Source: Clostridia bacterium
Lineage (GTDB): Bacteria; Bacillota; Clostridia; Christensenellales; Aristaeellaceae
Direction: 5' to 3'
Length of the DNA stretch: 64,000 nucleotides
NCBI GenBank assembly: GCA_900769075.1
Contig: CAAGFE010000013.1
Coordinates: forward strand, 1 to 64,000
The notes below the pieces were generated by a model. It was not told where the DNA came from and made no database searches. It saw nothing but the letters and a program-made list of their open reading frames with translations. Positions 36,410-45,075 of the stretch are shown in pieces. How positions within the stretch are numbered: position 1 is the stretch's first letter; each line of letters begins with the position of its first letter. The position numbers and the translations under genes were made by a program.

Positions 36410-36928
36410 TCACCAACGGATTTCGTACATCAGCTCAACGCGTTTTTCATCCCCCATGGAGCGGTTGGTGCGGACCCCGGAGGCGTCCGCCAGGTGCATG
36501 CCCAGCTTCTCCATGGTCTTCCAGGAGGCGATATTCTCCTTGTCGCAGCAGGCGAAAATCCGCGTCTCGCCGATGCTTCGGGCGAAGTCCATCACCGCCA
36601 GCGCCGCCTCGGCCGCATAGCCCTGCCGCCAGTAATCCCGATGGAGCACCCAGCCCAGCTCCGCCTCGCTGCGGTTTTCCTTCATGTACAGCGTGATGCC
36701 GCCGATGTGCTGCGGCCCCAGAAAGATGGCAAACTCGTATCGCCCGGGCAGGGGCTTACGCCATTCCTCCTGGGCGGAACGGAGCATCTGCGCGGTCTCT
36801 TCCAGATCCGCATAGGGCAGGAACATCATGAAGCGGGTGTTCTCCAGATTCCCGGCGTAGGCATGGGTGGAATGCAGCAGCGACAGATCCGCAGGGCGCA
36901 GGGTCAGGCGCGTCGTTTTCAGTTCCAT
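36410..36928 (-). CDS. GNAT N-acetyltransferase, RimJ/RimL type
   Basis: This 172-residue GCN5-type acetyltransferase has LKTTRLTLRP at the N-terminus, LGWVLHRDYWRQGYAAEAAL (the acetyl-CoA pyrophosphate loop R/QxxGxA form) and DKENIASWKTMEKLGMHL. These modify protein N-termini or small amines; the substrate is not predictable. It starts 12 bp after the GH9 stop with GGAGGAACCC, so they are co-transcribed. Confidence 0.88.
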   Translation of the reverse strand: MELKTTRLTLRPADLSLLHSTHAYAGNLENTRFMMFLPYADLEETAQMLRSAQEEWRKPLPGRYEFAIFLGPQHIGGITLYMKENRSEAELGWVLHRDYWRQGYAAEAALAVMDFARSIGETRIFACCDKENIASWKTMEKLGMHLADASGVRTNRSMGDEKRVELMYEIRW

Positions 36929-36939
36929 GGGTTCCTCCT

Positions 36940-38472
36940 TCAGCGGGTCAGGCCCGCCATCAGCGCCACCAAAGGCGAATTCCAGTAGATACAGATTTCA
37001 TTGGTGGAATAGCTTTCATGCCGGTCGATGAAGCACTTGCCGGCGGGCTGATGCTGCAGACGGGCACGGGCGCAGGCGTCCTGGAGTCCGCTGGCGGCGC
37101 CGCCGGAGAGCATACCCGGCTGGCAGACGCCCAGCGCCACGCTCGGCCGATGATGCGGATGGGCCACGGGTCGGGATCCGAACCCGGACACATAGCAATA
37201 CCCCACGGGATTCACCCCCAGCAGGTAGTGCAGCTGCTTTTCCGCCCCCACGCGGTACTTGTCCTCCCCGGTCAGCATCCAGGCCTGACAGAGCACCATG
37301 CCATCGTTGGCAACGGTCATGTTGCTGCCCCAGGGCAGTTTGTCGGTCATGGTGATGCCATAGGCGTTGATGCGGGCCAGGATTCCCTCAGCGGCGCCCA
37401 GCACCCATGCCCGGCAGCGCTGGGACAGCTCCTCCGGCAGGCGGAGGCCCTCCACCGCCGCATAGCCGCTCACATCGCCCCAGCCCAGCTGCACAGGGTG
37501 ACGGGGCGCATCCGCCAGCGCCTGCCGGGCCGCCGCGAGGTATTTTCCCTCGCCGCAGGTCAGCGCCAGCTCCACATGGGCCCAGAGCCGCTCGTCCGCG
37601 TCGCTCCGGTCGCCGTAGCAGCCGGTGGTGATGCCCTCCGGGTTCTGGAAGGGCATCGGCTCATTCTCCGCGAGGAAATCCCAGGCCCGTTGGGCGGCAT
37701 CCAGCAGGCGGCGGGCAAGGGCCGCGTCCCGCCCGGCATAGACCCGGCTGGCCATGGCCATGCAGGCGGCAAAATCCCCCGTGGCGGCGGTGGATACCGG
37801 GCTGACGATCAGCTCCTCCCTCTCCTCCTGGGGCATGATCATCCCGCAGAAATGAGCACAGCTGACCTTATGGTACACGCCGCCGTCCGCCCGCTGCATC
37901 CTGAGCATCCATTCCAGTTCCCAGCGCACCTCCTCCAGGAGGGCCGTCCGCCCGGGACGGGCAAAGGCTGCCGGGTTCCACTGCCAGGCCAGCAGCAGGT
38001 CCGCCACGGCCTTCGCCGCGGGGACGATGTACCGCCCGTAGTCCCCCGCATCGTGCCAGCCCCCGGTGACATCCAGCCTTTCCTCCGTGCCGTACACCCG
38101 GGCCATCCCGGTATGGCAGGCGGGATGGGAAAAGGGATCAATGCCCTCCAGGTCATCGCCGCAGCGCTGATAATAGAACATATCCACCAGGGCGTTCAGG
38201 CAGCGCTGATAGGGCGCGTCGTCCACCCGGAAGGGCCAGGATTGCTCCGCGCCGCAGCGCAGGGTATAGGTGCCCGGCTCGGTCAGGGCGGAGAAATCCG
38301 CCTCGGCCACCGCATCACCCCAGATCATCGTGCGCTCCGGCGGGACGGGCAGCGTCAGCACCGGCTGACCCGCTTCATTGAGTACTTGCATCTGTGCTCC
38401 GGGTTCGCCCCGGAGCAGCGCTCGCTTCTTCATCTGCCGGGTGTAGCCCAGCTGGTTGATCCGGATGTTCAT
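36940..38472 (-). CDS. GH9 glycoside hydrolase
   Basis: This 510-residue protein has an N-terminal Ig-like CelD_N domain (1-85: IRINQLGYTRQMKKRAL) and a GH9 (alpha/alpha)6 barrel. The catalytic base pair is in GGWHDAGDYGRYIV (D141, D144), the substrate-binding HPHHRPS block is present and the acid Glu is E492 in STNEICIYWNSPLV. No signal peptide is seen, so it probably acts on imported cello- or glucan-oligosaccharides. The ATG at 38472 follows GGAGGG; an ATG 30 bp upstream lacks a site. It has its own promoter at 38535-38563. Confidence 0.93.
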   Translation of the reverse strand: MNIRINQLGYTRQMKKRALLRGEPGAQMQVLNEAGQPVLTLPVPPERTMIWGDAVAEADFSALTEPGTYTLRCGAEQSWPFRVDDAPYQRCLNALVDMFYYQRCGDDLEGIDPFSHPACHTGMARVYGTEERLDVTGGWHDAGDYGRYIVPAAKAVADLLLAWQWNPAAFARPGRTALLEEVRWELEWMLRMQRADGGVYHKVSCAHFCGMIMPQEEREELIVSPVSTAATGDFAACMAMASRVYAGRDAALARRLLDAAQRAWDFLAENEPMPFQNPEGITTGCYGDRSDADERLWAHVELALTCGEGKYLAAARQALADAPRHPVQLGWGDVSGYAAVEGLRLPEELSQRCRAWVLGAAEGILARINAYGITMTDKLPWGSNMTVANDGMVLCQAWMLTGEDKYRVGAEKQLHYLLGVNPVGYCYVSGFGSRPVAHPHHRPSVALGVCQPGMLSGGAASGLQDACARARLQHQPAGKCFIDRHESYSTNEICIYWNSPLVALMAGLTR

Positions 38473-38534
38473 GTGTACCCTCCGATTCATGGGTTCATCC
38501 ATCAGGGATGGCGGATTGCCTGGCGTTGGGCTCT

Positions 38535-38563
38535 ATTATGCCATAACCCCGCGGGAATTTCAA
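38535..38563 (-). promoter_or_regulatory. Promoter of the GH9-acetyltransferase unit
   Basis: TTGAAA, a 17-nt spacer and an extended -10 (TGG CATAAT) lie about 63 nt upstream of the GH9 start. The spacer contains a GGGAATTGAAATTCCC-type inverted repeat around 38553-38570 that could be an operator. Confidence 0.65.
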
Positions 38564-38700
38564 TTCCCGATGGCAATTTCTCCCCAGACAGCGCATCTTT
38601 AGACATTCTTAACGTCAAACCCCAACCTCTTTTCCCGCCTTTATTTTATTCGCGGTATGATAAAGGGGATTCCAAGGCACATAAAGGAGAGCTTCCAGGC

Positions 38701-40032
38701 ATGCATTCCCTGTTGTCCAAGAAGAAGCTGACGTCGTTCCAGTTCATCATCCTGGGGTTTGCCGGCATGATTGTGCTGGGGACGCTGCTGCTCATGGCGC
38801 CGATCTCCAGCCGGAGCGGTCAGGTCACGCCGCTGATGGACGCGCTGTTTACCGCCACCTCCGCCGTATGCGTGACCGGGCTGATCCTCCACGACACCGC
38901 CACCTACTGGTCCGCCTTCGGTCAGGCGGTGATCCTGGCGCTGATTCAGATCGGCGGCATGGGGGTGATCACCGTCACGGCATTTTTCGCCATGGTGTCC
39001 GGGCGGAAGATTTCCCTGCTCCAGCGCAGCACAATGCAGGAGGCCATCTCGGCGCCCAAGGTGGGCGGCATCGTCCGGCTGACGGGCTTCATCGTGCGGA
39101 TCACGCTGCTGCTGGAGCTGACCGGCGCTGCGGTGATGGCCCCGGTCTTCTGCCGGGATTTCGGCGCGAAGGGCCTGTGGATGGCGCTGTTCCACGCCGT
39201 TTCAGCGTTCTGCAATGCGGGCTTTGACCTGATGGGCGTCCGCGCGCCCTTTTCCTCCCTGACCAGCTATGCCGCGGACCCGGTCATCACCCTGACCGTG
39301 ATGAGCCTGATTGTCATCGGCGGCATCGGCTTCCTGACCTGGGACGACATCCGGGCCAACAAGCTGCACCTGCACCATTACCGCATGCAGAGCAAGGTGA
39401 TCCTCTGCACCACGGCCGTGCTGCTGATCCTTCCGGCGCTGTTCTTCTACTTCTTCGAATTTGCCGGCCTTTCGCCGAAGGAACGCCTGCTGGCCTCCCT
39501 GTTCCAGGCGGTGACCCCGAGGACGGCAGGCTTCAACACCGCCGATCTCACCGCGCTGTCCGAGCCGGGACAGCTCATCACCATCCTGCTGATGCTCATC
39601 GGCGGCAGCCCCGGTTCCACCGCCGGCGGGTTGAAAACCACAACCATCGCGGTGCTGTTCACCACGGCGATATCGACTTTCCGGCGCAGGGAATACGCCA
39701 ATTTCTTCGGCCGCAGGATTGACGATGACGTGGTCAAGAACGCGGCGACGATCCTGCTGCTGTACCTGACGCTGTCCATCGGCGGCGGGCTGGTCATCAG
39801 CCTCACCGAGGGGCTGCCCATGCTGACCTGCCTGTTTGAGGCGGCTTCCGCGATGGGCACGGTGGGCCTTTCCCTGGGCATCACCCCGACGCTGCACCTT
39901 CCCTCCCGTATCATCCTCATCCTGCTGATGTTCATGGGGCGCGTCGGCGGGCTGACGCTCATCTTTGCCGCCGTGTCCGGCACGCAGATGCGGGTATCGA
40001 AGCTCCCGCGGGACAAAATCACCGTTGGATAA
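38701..40032 (+). CDS. Potassium transporter membrane subunit (KtrB/TrkH family)
   Basis: This 443-residue protein has four membrane-pore-membrane repeats of the SKT superfamily. The pore Gly residues are in TSAVCVTGL, SAFCNAGFD, TPRTAGFNT and SAMGTVGLS. The length is close to KtrB rather than TrkH. It imports K+ (often with Na+) when gated by the RCK protein encoded 10 bp downstream. Context with KdpD/KdpE suggests potassium-responsive control. Confidence 0.94.
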   Translation: MHSLLSKKKLTSFQFIILGFAGMIVLGTLLLMAPISSRSGQVTPLMDALFTATSAVCVTGLILHDTATYWSAFGQAVILALIQIGGMGVITVTAFFAMVSGRKISLLQRSTMQEAISAPKVGGIVRLTGFIVRITLLLELTGAAVMAPVFCRDFGAKGLWMALFHAVSAFCNAGFDLMGVRAPFSSLTSYAADPVITLTVMSLIVIGGIGFLTWDDIRANKLHLHHYRMQSKVILCTTAVLLILPALFFYFFEFAGLSPKERLLASLFQAVTPRTAGFNTADLTALSEPGQLITILLMLIGGSPGSTAGGLKTTTIAVLFTTAISTFRRREYANFFGRRIDDDVVKNAATILLLYLTLSIGGGLVISLTEGLPMLTCLFEAASAMGTVGLSLGITPTLHLPSRIILILLMFMGRVGGLTLIFAAVSGTQMRVSKLPRDKITVG

Positions 40033-40042
40033 AGGAGTCATC

Positions 40043-40690
40043 ATGAAATCCATTCTTTTGATCGGCCTGGGGCGATTCGGCAGGCACATCGCCCTGCATC
40101 TGAATCATCTGGGCCACCAGGTCATGGCGGTGGACAATTCCGAGGAACGGGTGGAGGCGGTGCTGCCCTTCGTGACCAACGCCCAGATCGGCGACAGCAC
40201 GAACCCGACCTTCCTGGAATCTCTGGGCATCCGCAATTACGACGTCTGCATCGTCGCCATCGGCGTGGATTTTCAGAGCTCGCTGGAAACCACGTCCCTG
40301 CTCAAGGAGCTGGGCGCGAAGCTGGTGGTATCCCGGGCCGCCACCGATGTGCAGGAGAAATTTCTGCTGCGCAACGGTGCGGATGAGGTGGTCTATCCCG
40401 AAAAGCAGATCGCCAAATGGACCGCCATCCGATACAGCGCCGACCACCTCCTGGACTACATGGAGCTGGACGCGGAGCATGCCCTGTTTGAAGTTCCCGT
40501 CCCCCGGGACTGGAGCGGACGCACCATCGGCAAGATCGACATCCGCAGGAAGTACAGCATCACCATCATCGGCGTGAAACGGGAGGGGAAGCTCCGTCTT
40601 TCCATCACCCCGGAAACCCTGCTGGAATCCGGCGAAACCATGCTGGTCCTGGGCAGCAACAAGGATGTACAGAAGTGCTTCCATCTATAA
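40043..40690 (+). CDS. RCK-type potassium channel regulator (KtrA/TrkA family)
   Basis: This 215-residue protein has an RCK_N Rossmann domain (GLGRFGRHIALHL, about 8-20; VDNSEERVEAV) and an RCK_C domain (about 135-215: IGKIDIRRKYSITIIGVKRE). It binds ATP/ADP or NADH and gates the upstream KtrB-like pore. AAAGGAGTCATC lies before the ATG. A single RCK unit matches KtrA rather than tandem TrkA. Confidence 0.95.
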   Translation: MKSILLIGLGRFGRHIALHLNHLGHQVMAVDNSEERVEAVLPFVTNAQIGDSTNPTFLESLGIRNYDVCIVAIGVDFQSSLETTSLLKELGAKLVVSRAATDVQEKFLLRNGADEVVYPEKQIAKWTAIRYSADHLLDYMELDAEHALFEVPVPRDWSGRTIGKIDIRRKYSITIIGVKREGKLRLSITPETLLESGETMLVLGSNKDVQKCFHL

Positions 40691-40726
40691 TGCACCGCCG
40701 ACAAAGAAGCTGGGGGGGGTGAGCGC

Positions 40727-41221
40727 ATGCGGGATATTCTGCTGACAGCGGCGATCGCGGCAGCGCTGATCGGGGGCTACATCGTGATGGGCAAGCTGGA
40801 CGGTTTTCTCGCCCGCGACCCATTGGCCCCCAGACCCTCCGCCGGGCATCCCCCGCTGCGGATCGGCTTCACCGACCCGCTGCTTGCCGGGAGCCTGCCT
40901 GCATTGCCTGGCGGGGATGTGCGTCTGTTCAGCGGCACGGCGGAAACGCTGCTGCTCCGCCTGTCCGCCCGGGAGCTGGATCTCGTCTTTGTGCCGGAAG
41001 ATGCTGCTTTTCCGGCGGCGCTGTGCCGGCGGGCGGTTCGGCTCCGGCGCTGCCCCCTTGGCGTGCCCGGCGCGGAGGCTGCCATTGTGCCGCTGGGAAT
41101 TGACGCGTCCCCGCAGTGTGCCGTCTGGGCGAAGGATGCGCCCCCGGCCTGCCGCGAACTGGTCGCGCGTCTGTCGGAAAATGAAAAATTTCCGCCGCTC
41201 CGGCAGGAGGACTTGCACTGA
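40727..41221 (+). CDS. Unknown membrane-anchored protein between ktr and kdpD
   Basis: This 164-residue protein begins with one TM helix (DILLTAAIAAALIGGYIVMG, 3-22). The outer part starts LRIGFTDPLLAGSLPALP and runs to LDLVFVPEDAAFP, resembling half of a periplasmic-binding or LysR effector domain, followed by a Cys-containing PLGVPGAEAAIVPLGID. GGGGGGTGAG lies before the ATG. It sits between the potassium channel genes and kdpD, so a ligand-sensing or accessory role is possible, but I do not recognise the family. Confidence 0.65.
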   Translation: MRDILLTAAIAAALIGGYIVMGKLDGFLARDPLAPRPSAGHPPLRIGFTDPLLAGSLPALPGGDVRLFSGTAETLLLRLSARELDLVFVPEDAAFPAALCRRAVRLRRCPLGVPGAEAAIVPLGIDASPQCAVWAKDAPPACRELVARLSENEKFPPLRQEDLH

Positions 41222-41417
41222 TGTGGTATCATAGGAAGGGGCGGATCCATGCCCCATGGAGAAGCCTGCCGACATCGGGGCAAGAACAGCCGCTTTGTCC
41301 GGGATGCGCCCGGGCATGGGGCCTTCAGGCCCTTCCGGCTCGGTGGCACGCTGATGGCGAAGGCCATCCATGGGCGGATTCGCTGGGCCGATGCGGCAGC
41401 GGAAAGGAGCAACCAGC

Positions 41418-44093
41418 GTGGACAATCCGAACACGGACCCCGACCGGGTGCTGCAGGCCGGGGATGAGAAGGACGCGCCGGCAAAGCGCGGCAAGCTGAA
41501 AATATTCTTTGGCTACGCCTCGGGCGTGGGCAAGACCTACGCCATGCTGCAGGCGGCGCACCAGGCGAAGGCACACGGCACGGATGTCGTGGCGGGCTGC
41601 ATTGAGCCCCATGCCCACGCCCGGACCATCGCCCTGATGAAGGGGCTGGAAACGCTGCCCCTCCAGCAGCTTTCCGACGGGGGCACGGGATCGCAGGAGT
41701 TTGACATCGACGCGGCGCTGGCCCGCAGGCCCCAGCTGATGCTGGTGGACGAGCTGGCCCACACCAACGCCAAGGGCAGCCGCCACGCCAAGCGCTGCCA
41801 GGATGTGCAGGAGCTGCTCAACGCCGGGATTGACGTATATACCACGGTCAATGTGGAGCACATCGAGAGCCTGATTGACAATGTGGCCTCCATCACCGGC
41901 GTGGTGGTGATGGATCGCATCCCTGATTCCGCCTTCGATCAGGCGGATCAGGTGGAGCTGGTGGATCTGGAGCCCGCCGAGCTGCTGGAGCGGCTGGCCG
42001 CCGAGCATCCCCGCAGGCGTAATCCGGCGCCCTTCTTCACCCTGGAAAACCTGACCGCCCTGCGGGAGATTGCCCTGCGCCGCTGCGCCGACCGGGTGAA
42101 CCTGCGCACGGAGAGCGCCCGCATCCGGAGCCGCAGCGATTATCACACGGACGAGCATATTCTGGTCTGCCTGTCCTCCTCGCCGTCCAACGCGAAAATC
42201 ATCCGTACGGCAGCCCGCATGGCCCGGGCCTTCCGGGGCACCTTCACCGCGCTGTTTGTGGAAACGCCCAACGCTGCCGCCATGCCCGAGGACGACAAGC
42301 GGCGATTGCAGGAAAACAAACGCCTGGCCCAGCAGCTGGGCGCGGCCATCGAAACCAGCTACGGCGAGGACGTGCCCTATCAGATTGCGGAATATGCCCG
42401 GCTCTCCGGCGTATCGAAAATCGTGATCGGCCGCAGCACGGCGGCAAGGCGGCGCTTTTACAGCAAGCCGACCCTGACCGAGCGGCTGATCGCCAGCGCC
42501 CCCAACCTGGATATTCACGTCATCCCGGACGCCAGCACCGGCACCGGCTACAAGGAACCCCGGAGTGCTCCGACCGTTCGCATGCCCCTGCGGGACATTC
42601 TGCTGAGTCTGCTGGTGCTGGTGGCGGCCACGCTGATCGGCTATGCCTTTGATGCCCTCGGCTTCACGGAGGGCAACATCATCGCGGTGTATATCCTGGG
42701 CGTGCTGGTGATCTCCGTCCTGGCCACGGACCGGCTCTGCGGCATGCTGGCCTCCATCGTCAGCGTGCTGGTGTTCAACTTCTGCTTCACCGCCCCGCGG
42801 CTGACCTTTCAGTTTGAGAACCCCAACTACATCCTGACATTCTCCATCATGCTCATGGTCACGCTGCTGTCCGGCTCCCTCGCCATCCGGCTGAAGGAAA
42901 ACGCCCGGCAATCTGCCCATGCGGCCTACCGGACCAAGATCCTGCTGGAAACCAACCAGCTGCTCCAAAAGACACAGGATGAGCAGTCGGTGGTGACCGC
43001 GACCGCCCAGCAGCTGATGAAGCTGCTCAAGAAGGATCTGGTCATCTACCTCACCGACGGCAAGGAGCTGTCCACCCCCAGCGTTTTCCGCGCGCCGGAC
43101 AGCGATGCCTGCGACCTGGCGACGGACAGCGAAACCGCTGTGGCAAGTTGGGTGCTGCGCAACAACAAGCATGCCGGTGCCACCACCGACAGCCTGTCCG
43201 ACGCCCAATGCCTGTACCTGGCGATTCGCGTCAATCAGCATGTGTACGGCGTGGTGGGCATTGCGGTGGGGAATCAGCCGCTGGATTCCTTTGAGAACAG
43301 CATCCTGCTGTCCATCCTGGGCGAATGCGCCCTGGCGCTGGAGAACATCCGCAACGCCCGGGAAAAGGAGGAGGCCGCCGTGCTGGCCCGGAACGAGCAG
43401 CTCCGGGCAAATCTGCTCCGAACCATTTCCCATGACCTGCGCACCCCCCTCACCTCCATCTCCGGCAGCGCTGCCAACCTGCTGGCCAATTATCAGAAGA
43501 TGGACGATGCGCTGCGGGAGCAGACCTTCACCGACATCTATGACGATTCGATGTGGCTGATCAATCTGGTGGAGAACCTGCTGGCGGTCACCCGCATCGA
43601 GGGCGGGCAGGTCAAGCTGACCCAGTCCATGGAGCTGATGGACGAGGTCATCGCCGAAGCCCTCAGGCACATCAACCGCAAGAGCCGGGAACACACCATC
43701 CGCGTCACCAGCGAGCAGGATTTCATCCTCGCCCACATCGATGCCAAGCTGATCGTGCAGGTCCTCATCAATCTGGTGGACAACGCCATCAAGTACACGC
43801 CTGCCGGGTCGCTGATCGAGCTTCATACGGCCCAGGCGGACAAGTGGGTGATCGTGTCCGTGACCGACAACGGGCCCGGCATCCCGGACGCGCTGAAGCC
43901 CCGGGTGTTCGATATGTTTTACAGCGGCTCAAACAAGGTGGCGGACAGCCGCAGAAGCCTCGGCCTGGGGCTCTCGCTGTGCCGTTCCATCGTCACGGCC
44001 CATGGCGGCACCATCTCGGTGGCTGATCATCAGCCCCATGGCGCCACCTTCACCTTTACGCTGCCGGCCGGGGAGGTCAATCTTCATGAATAA
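41418..44093 (+). CDS. kdpD: Sensor histidine kinase KdpD
   Basis: This 891-residue kinase has the N-terminal KdpD domain with GYASGVGKT (about 32-40) and LMLVDELAHTN (about 106-116), a universal-stress-like domain (about 248-370), four TM helices (DUF4118, about 388-490), a GAF-like region, HisKA with ISHDLRTPLTSISG (phospho-His near 671) and HATPase blocks NLVDNAIKY, DNGPGIP and GLGLSLCRSI. GTG at 41418 is chosen because AAAGGAG lies 8 bases upstream; in-frame ATGs at 41370 and 41391 lack one. In other bacteria it senses low K+ and drives kdpFABC, which is absent here. Confidence 0.94.
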   Translation: MDNPNTDPDRVLQAGDEKDAPAKRGKLKIFFGYASGVGKTYAMLQAAHQAKAHGTDVVAGCIEPHAHARTIALMKGLETLPLQQLSDGGTGSQEFDIDAALARRPQLMLVDELAHTNAKGSRHAKRCQDVQELLNAGIDVYTTVNVEHIESLIDNVASITGVVVMDRIPDSAFDQADQVELVDLEPAELLERLAAEHPRRRNPAPFFTLENLTALREIALRRCADRVNLRTESARIRSRSDYHTDEHILVCLSSSPSNAKIIRTAARMARAFRGTFTALFVETPNAAAMPEDDKRRLQENKRLAQQLGAAIETSYGEDVPYQIAEYARLSGVSKIVIGRSTAARRRFYSKPTLTERLIASAPNLDIHVIPDASTGTGYKEPRSAPTVRMPLRDILLSLLVLVAATLIGYAFDALGFTEGNIIAVYILGVLVISVLATDRLCGMLASIVSVLVFNFCFTAPRLTFQFENPNYILTFSIMLMVTLLSGSLAIRLKENARQSAHAAYRTKILLETNQLLQKTQDEQSVVTATAQQLMKLLKKDLVIYLTDGKELSTPSVFRAPDSDACDLATDSETAVASWVLRNNKHAGATTDSLSDAQCLYLAIRVNQHVYGVVGIAVGNQPLDSFENSILLSILGECALALENIRNAREKEEAAVLARNEQLRANLLRTISHDLRTPLTSISGSAANLLANYQKMDDALREQTFTDIYDDSMWLINLVENLLAVTRIEGGQVKLTQSMELMDEVIAEALRHINRKSREHTIRVTSEQDFILAHIDAKLIVQVLINLVDNAIKYTPAGSLIELHTAQADKWVIVSVTDNGPGIPDALKPRVFDMFYSGSNKVADSRRSLGLGLSLCRSIVTAHGGTISVADHQPHGATFTFTLPAGEVNLHE

Positions 44094-44787
44094 GCCCTTG
44101 ATTCTCGTGGTGGAGGACGATCCCTCCGTGCGGAACCTCATCACCACCACGCTGAAAACCAGCGATTACCGTTACATGGTGGCCACCGGCGGCGCTTCCG
44201 CCGTGATGGAAGCCACCTCCCACAACCCCGATATTGTGCTGCTGGATCTCGGCCTGCCCGACATGGACGGCATTCAGGTCATCCACAGCATCCGCTCCTG
44301 GTCGAACATGCCCATCATCGTCATCAGCGCCCGGAGCGAGGACGCAGACAAGATTGAAGCCCTGGACGCCGGCGCGGATGATTACCTGACCAAGCCCTTC
44401 TCCGTGGAGGAGCTGCTGGCCCGGCTGCGGGCGACCCAGCGCAGGCTGTCCCTGATGACCGCGGAGGTGCTCTCCGCCTCCTCCGTGTTTGAAAACGGTC
44501 ACCTGCGGGTCGACTTTGTTGCCGGATGCGCCTATCTGGACGGGCAGGAGCTTCACCTGACCCCCATTGAGTACAAGCTGCTCTGCCTGCTGGCAAAGAA
44601 CGTGGGCAAGGTGCTGACCCACACCTTCATCACCCAGCACATCTGGGGACGCAGCTGGGACAACGATTTGGCTTCCCTGCGGGTTTTCATGGCGACGCTG
44701 CGCAAAAAGCTGGAACCCACCCCGGATTCCCCGCCGTACATCCAAACGCACATCGGCGTGGGCTATCGGATGATCAAGGTGGAATAA
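44086..44787 (+). CDS. kdpE: Response regulator KdpE
   Basis: This 233-residue OmpR/PhoB-type regulator has a receiver domain with D10/D11, phospho-acceptor D54 and K103 (TKPF) and a winged-helix DNA-binding domain (about 135-233: HLTPIEYKLLCLLAKNVGKV, RVFMATLRKKLE, GVGYRM). It overlaps kdpD by 8 bp with GGGGAGGTCA upstream, so the pair is made together. Upstream ktr-like genes are the obvious candidate targets. Confidence 0.96.
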   Translation: MNKPLILVVEDDPSVRNLITTTLKTSDYRYMVATGGASAVMEATSHNPDIVLLDLGLPDMDGIQVIHSIRSWSNMPIIVISARSEDADKIEALDAGADDYLTKPFSVEELLARLRATQRRLSLMTAEVLSASSVFENGHLRVDFVAGCAYLDGQELHLTPIEYKLLCLLAKNVGKVLTHTFITQHIWGRSWDNDLASLRVFMATLRKKLEPTPDSPPYIQTHIGVGYRMIKVE

Positions 44788-44811
44788 TCGGGCATATTCA
44801 GCCTGCAAAAC

Positions 44812-44844
44812 ATCCCCCGGAAGGCATTGCGCCCTCCGGGGGAT
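44812..44844. repeat. 33-bp hairpin direct repeat, left copy
   Basis: This hairpin (arms ATCCCCCGGA/TCCGGGGGAT) lies 24 bp after kdpE. An identical 33-bp copy lies at 45024-45056. Together they bracket structured repeat B. It looks like a terminator stem-loop, but neither side has a T-run now. Confidence 0.85.
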
Positions 44845-45023
44845 CAGAGCATCGACAAAGTGCCGAAGGCACTTTGTCGAGAGAGGCTGATGAATGTTTA
44901 CCTTCGCAAAATTGCATTTTGCGAAGGTAAACTCCCCGCCCGACCGGCAAAGCCGGTCGATACGAATCCAGTCAGAGGGCCTGCTGGCCCTCCGACACCT
45001 CCCATCGGTTTGTTGATGAATTG
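44845..45023 (+). repeat. Structured dispersed repeat, copy B
   Basis: This 179-bp stretch is a series of perfect hairpins: 44852-44880 (13-bp stem, TCGACAAAGTGCC arm, GAA loop), 44897-44931 (15-bp stem, TTTACCTTCGCAAAA arm, 5-nt loop), 44941-44959 (8-bp stem CGACCGGC, AAA loop) and AGGGCC/GGCCCT near 44975-44991. The linkers CCCCGCCCG, ATACGAAT, AGTCAGAGGGCC and CGACACCTCCC match copies A and C. It lies between the convergent kdpE and phosphatase genes. Confidence 0.85.
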
Positions 45024-45056
45024 ATCCCCCGGAAGGCATTGCGCCCTCCGGGGGAT
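45024..45056. repeat. 33-bp hairpin direct repeat, right copy
   Basis: It is identical over 33 bp to 44812-44844. It lies 19 bp beyond the stop codon of the convergent phosphatase gene. Confidence 0.85.
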
Positions 45057-45075
45057 ATCGTTTGATTCCCGGGAA

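Noticed and set aside
33319..36696. A long + strand open frame across parA and the CotH-kinase gene
   Set aside because: It spans two unrelated genes, a promoter and a terminator on the opposite strand and has no recognisable protein content.
41325..43826. A long - strand open frame under kdpD
   Set aside because: It is a shadow of kdpD, whose motifs are all in the + frame.
38473..44787. kdpFABC genes expected with kdpDE
   Set aside because: All frames between 38.5 and 45 kb are accounted for by Ktr-like, unknown, KdpD and KdpE proteins; no P-type ATPase motif DKTGT is present.
44812..45056. CRISPR array or toxin-antitoxin locus
   Set aside because: There are only two identical 33-bp units, spaced 179 bp apart, the spacer is hairpins rather than unique sequence, and no cas or small coding gene is present.
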